The notes beneath the pieces were generated by a model that ran no database searches, was not told the DNA's origin, and saw only the letters and a program-made list of their open reading frames with translations. Shown one piece after another: positions 29,042 to 30,447 of a stretch of DNA of 30,447 nt. The DNA comes from a virus: the IMG/VR virus record IMGVR_UViG_3300042372_000264, positions 1 through 30,447 of that record. One strand, given 5' to 3'. The position numbers and the translations under genes were made by a program. Every line of letters begins with the position of its first letter. Positions within the stretch are counted from its first letter, which is position 1.

Positions 29042-29413
29042 TTATGCCATTATGCTCGCTACTTCAGTGTATCGTTGTTTCAATCTTTCGATCATATGGA
29101 GTAAGTCGACATTAAAGACTAAGTCATATACATCGCTTTCCGTTGTACTCACTATACCAATTGCACTCGTGTAATGGAGTTGTTCGACTATAGTCGTTAC
29201 AGTCGTTACATCTATTTTCAATTGTTTCGATACTTCAGCTAGTAACACTTTCGAAACTGTCTTGCGATCTCTGTCCGCTAGTCTATGAAACCCTTTTGCC
29301 AACATCCTTGCAACATCGGTATTTTGGCGTATCGTTGCACCAATGCTATCGTTATGCTCGTGTAACTCGTTTAAAAACTTAATATGGTTTCTCAATACTG
29401 TTTGGATAATCAT
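29042..29413 (-). CDS. Early hypothetical protein with possible winged-helix fold, 123 aa
   Basis: ATG 29413 has GGAG six bases upstream (29420-29423). The product MIIQTVLRNHIKFLNELHEH is helical; SKVLLAEVSKQLKIDVTTVTTIVEQLHYTSA followed by a beta-like IGIVSTTESDVYDLVF has the look of a helix-turn-helix with wing, so a transcriptional regulator is possible. No family is recognised. Its upstream region has a dyad (29441-29463) and it may be cotranscribed with the 88-aa gene. Confidence 0.65.
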   Translation of the reverse strand: MIIQTVLRNHIKFLNELHEHNDSIGATIRQNTDVARMLAKGFHRLADRDRKTVSKVLLAEVSKQLKIDVTTVTTIVEQLHYTSAIGIVSTTESDVYDLVFNVDLLHMIERLKQRYTEVASIMA

Positions 29414-29440
29414 TATGCGCTCCAGTTAATCAGTTAAGTA

Positions 29441-29463
29441 CGCGCATACTCGATATATGCGCG
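29441..29463 (-). promoter_or_regulatory. Inverted repeat upstream of the possible regulator gene
   Basis: CGCGCATA / TATGCGCG is a perfect 8-bp dyad with a 7-bp centre, between the AGCGGGGTC box and the 123-aa gene. It could be an operator, for example for that gene's own product, or an RNA hairpin. TTTACA lies near but no well-spaced -10 was found. Confidence 0.5.
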
Positions 29464-29470
29464 TGTAAAC

Positions 29471-29479
29471 AGCGGGGTC
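29471..29479 (+). repeat. AGCGGGGTC box, variant copy
   Basis: One-base variant of the box, preceded by GCGCGTGTAAAC (a broken version of the GTGTACAC palindrome). Its last base is the first base of the - strand stop codon of the 88-aa gene. Confidence 0.75.
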
Positions 29480-29745
29480 TATTGGCGTGCTTTGATTGCC
29501 GATTGCACCTGCTTGTTCAACAGCCCAATTGCCGCTAGCTCCTCTTTAGCTTGTTCCCATGTGTATCGTTGTTTCTCTACTACAACTACGCGGGGAGTAT
29601 GGACTTGTGATACTGTAGTGCGTCCTCTGCGTCCTGTTTTAGTTGTTTTAATTGCTCCTCCGGTTGCTAAGAACATTGCCACGCGAGCCGCTAACTCCGC
29701 TGCTTGTTGTTGTTTAACTTCGTTGTTCATAATACCTGTTGCCAT
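29479..29745 (-). CDS. Early protein with FLxxGGxxKT motif, 88 aa
   Basis: ATG 29745 overlaps the upstream stop (TAATG) and has GGAG at 29753-29756 (GGAGCGTG). The product MATGIMNNEVKQQQAAELAA continues RVAMFLATGGAIKTTKTGRRGRT, basic and related to the FLEAGGKVKTSK segment of the 99-aa gene at 27530, then YTWEQAKEELAAIGLLNKQV. The Arg/Lys patch suggests nucleic-acid binding. It forms an operon with the zinc-ribbon gene. Confidence 0.72.
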   Translation of the reverse strand: MATGIMNNEVKQQQAAELAARVAMFLATGGAIKTTKTGRRGRTTVSQVHTPRVVVVEKQRYTWEQAKEELAAIGLLNKQVQSAIKARQ

Positions 29746-29906
29746 TATACACGCTCCGCTTTATCGTTAATGTCAGTTTCTTCAGTTTGCTCACAATCCC
29801 AACATGGTTCAAGCTCATCTGTTTCCATGTTGTATAGTACAGTCAAGTCCCCACACGTAGTGCAATACGCGCGTAGTGGGTAAGTGTTTTTGTATTGTAC
29901 TTGCAT
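29745..29906 (-). CDS. Small zinc-ribbon-like protein, 53 aa
   Basis: ATG 29906 gives MQVQYKNTYPLRAYCTTCGD, then an acidic linker and PCWDCEQTEETDIN. Two CxxC pairs (CTTC, CWDC) about 25 residues apart are typical of a zinc ribbon. The start has AGCGTG upstream (ACAGCGTGT) in place of a Shine-Dalgarno. In-frame extension upstream runs into the promoter and is rejected. Its last codons contain the ribosome site of the next gene, so the two are translationally coupled. Confidence 0.72.
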   Translation of the reverse strand: MQVQYKNTYPLRAYCTTCGDLTVLYNMETDELEPCWDCEQTEETDINDKAERV

Positions 29907-29939
29907 AATTTTTACACGCTGTTTTGTTAATGTGTGCAT

Positions 29940-29968
29940 ATTATAGCATTGTAACACGCGCATTGCAA
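29940..29968 (-). promoter_or_regulatory. Early promoter, leftward
   Basis: TTGCAA (29963-29968), 17 bases, TATAAT (29940-29945) on the - strand, driving the zinc-ribbon and 88-aa genes. The leader lacks the AGTTAGC stem-loop but keeps the AGCGTG box. Confidence 0.8.
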
Positions 29969-30003
29969 GTAGTTTGTTAACCGCAATGCGCGTGTACATA
30001 AGC

Positions 30004-30012
30004 AGCGGGGCC
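30004..30012 (+). repeat. AGCGGGGCC box, rightmost copy
   Basis: Preceded by GCGCGTGTACATAAGC; its last base is the first base of the stop codon of the 138-aa gene on the - strand. The box abuts a gene end here and at 29471. Confidence 0.8.
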
Positions 30013-30428
30013 TATACGGTAGTTACGAGCAACAAGTTGTCCAACACATCCGCTTTAGCTCTGTATACCATGTTGCCGTGTCTCGTATGCTCAATTACAA
30101 TCCCATTTGCCTCACACCACAAGTCCAAACGCGCTGCTCTTAAGCTCACTTTATCTTTAAACTGTGGTTTGTTGACTTTAACGGCAATAAACTTTTTTCT
30201 GTAGTTCAAAAACACGTTGCTCTGTATATACACATCCTCAATGTGTGCTAACAACGCTTCCCCTGCGCTCAATTGCACTAAGCTATACAAGCTCTCATTC
30301 TCAGCGTCTCTGCGTTTAATATCCTCTAAGCACACGTAAGCTGGAAGTTTGACGTCATCCGATGTGTGTGATACAGCGTGTACAATAGCAGTAGCTGTGT
30401 TTTTGAGTAATTTAGTAGTTGTTGACAT
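30012..30428 (-). CDS. Early hypothetical protein, 138 aa
   Basis: ATG 30428 has GGAG (30437-30440) as part of CGGAGCGT. The product MSTTTKLLKNTATAIVHAVS begins with the Thr/Lys/Asn-rich tail common among these early genes, then continues PAYVCLEDIKRRDAENESLY, YRKKFIAVKVNKPQFKDKVS, LRAARLDLWCEANGIVIEHT and ADVLDNLLLVTTV. A small alpha/beta fold is likely; no motif is recognised. Its promoter must lie beyond the right edge of the window. Confidence 0.7.
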   Translation of the reverse strand: MSTTTKLLKNTATAIVHAVSHTSDDVKLPAYVCLEDIKRRDAENESLYSLVQLSAGEALLAHIEDVYIQSNVFLNYRKKFIAVKVNKPQFKDKVSLRAARLDLWCEANGIVIEHTRHGNMVYRAKADVLDNLLLVTTV

Positions 30429-30447
30429 ATGATACGCTCCGAAAGTT

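Overview
The window looks like part of the genome of a T4-type myovirus, AT-rich (G+C roughly one third by eye), probably aquatic. The evidence is a nearly complete T4-like replication and recombination set on the + strand: terminase large subunit, gp32, UvsX, UvsY, UvsW, gp61 primase and gp41 helicase. Host-derived metabolic genes typical of marine T4-like phages are mixed in: a 2OG-Fe(II) oxygenase and a NodU/CmcH-type carbamoyltransferase. The sequence does not fix the host. The early promoters are sigma70-like (TTGCNN or TTGACA, 16-18 nt, TATAAT/TATACT) and many genes have GGAG Shine-Dalgarno sites.

Left block (1-4.6 kb): the window opens inside an intein that interrupts the terminase large subunit. 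The terminase nuclease half follows, then three proteins of likely virion or packaged nature. Two of these share N- and C-terminal signatures, and one has peptidoglycan-binding-like repeats.

Replication/recombination block (4.6-17.9 kb): after a TATAAATA late-type promoter come gp32, uvsX, a small protein, uvsY, an unknown, uvsW, an unknown, the oxygenase, two small conserved genes and a miniature DnaE-like protein. One reverse-strand gene and a structural-like gene follow, then primase, a 37-aa protein, carbamoyltransferase and helicase. Overlaps and short gaps indicate polycistronic transcription. Strong hairpins without U-tracts sit just upstream of gp32, uvsX and the gene at 7647.

Giant-protein block (17.9-23.7 kb): two tandem paralogs of 992 and 910 aa have near-identical N-termini carrying an LxE site, a PcfJ-like MGHC region, and long helical repeats. 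An intrinsic terminator follows.

Hyperplastic early region (23.7-30.4 kb): many small genes, almost all on the - strand. Most transcription units have their own consensus promoter, and several share a 5' stem-loop and an AGCGTG-containing box before the start codon. Three of the genes are recent paralogs, and several are under 60 codons. Eight copies of an AGCGGGGCC box punctuate the units. Two of these, extended to 14 bp, exactly bracket a segment of about 220 bp that can fold into a pseudoknotted RNA of about 200 nt closed by a 13-bp stem. The layout resembles the promoter/stem-loop cassettes (PeSLs) described for T4-type hyperplastic regions, but with a distinct repeat and an unassigned RNA. 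This region is the best candidate for undescribed biology, followed by the mini-DnaE protein and the giant PcfJ-like pair.
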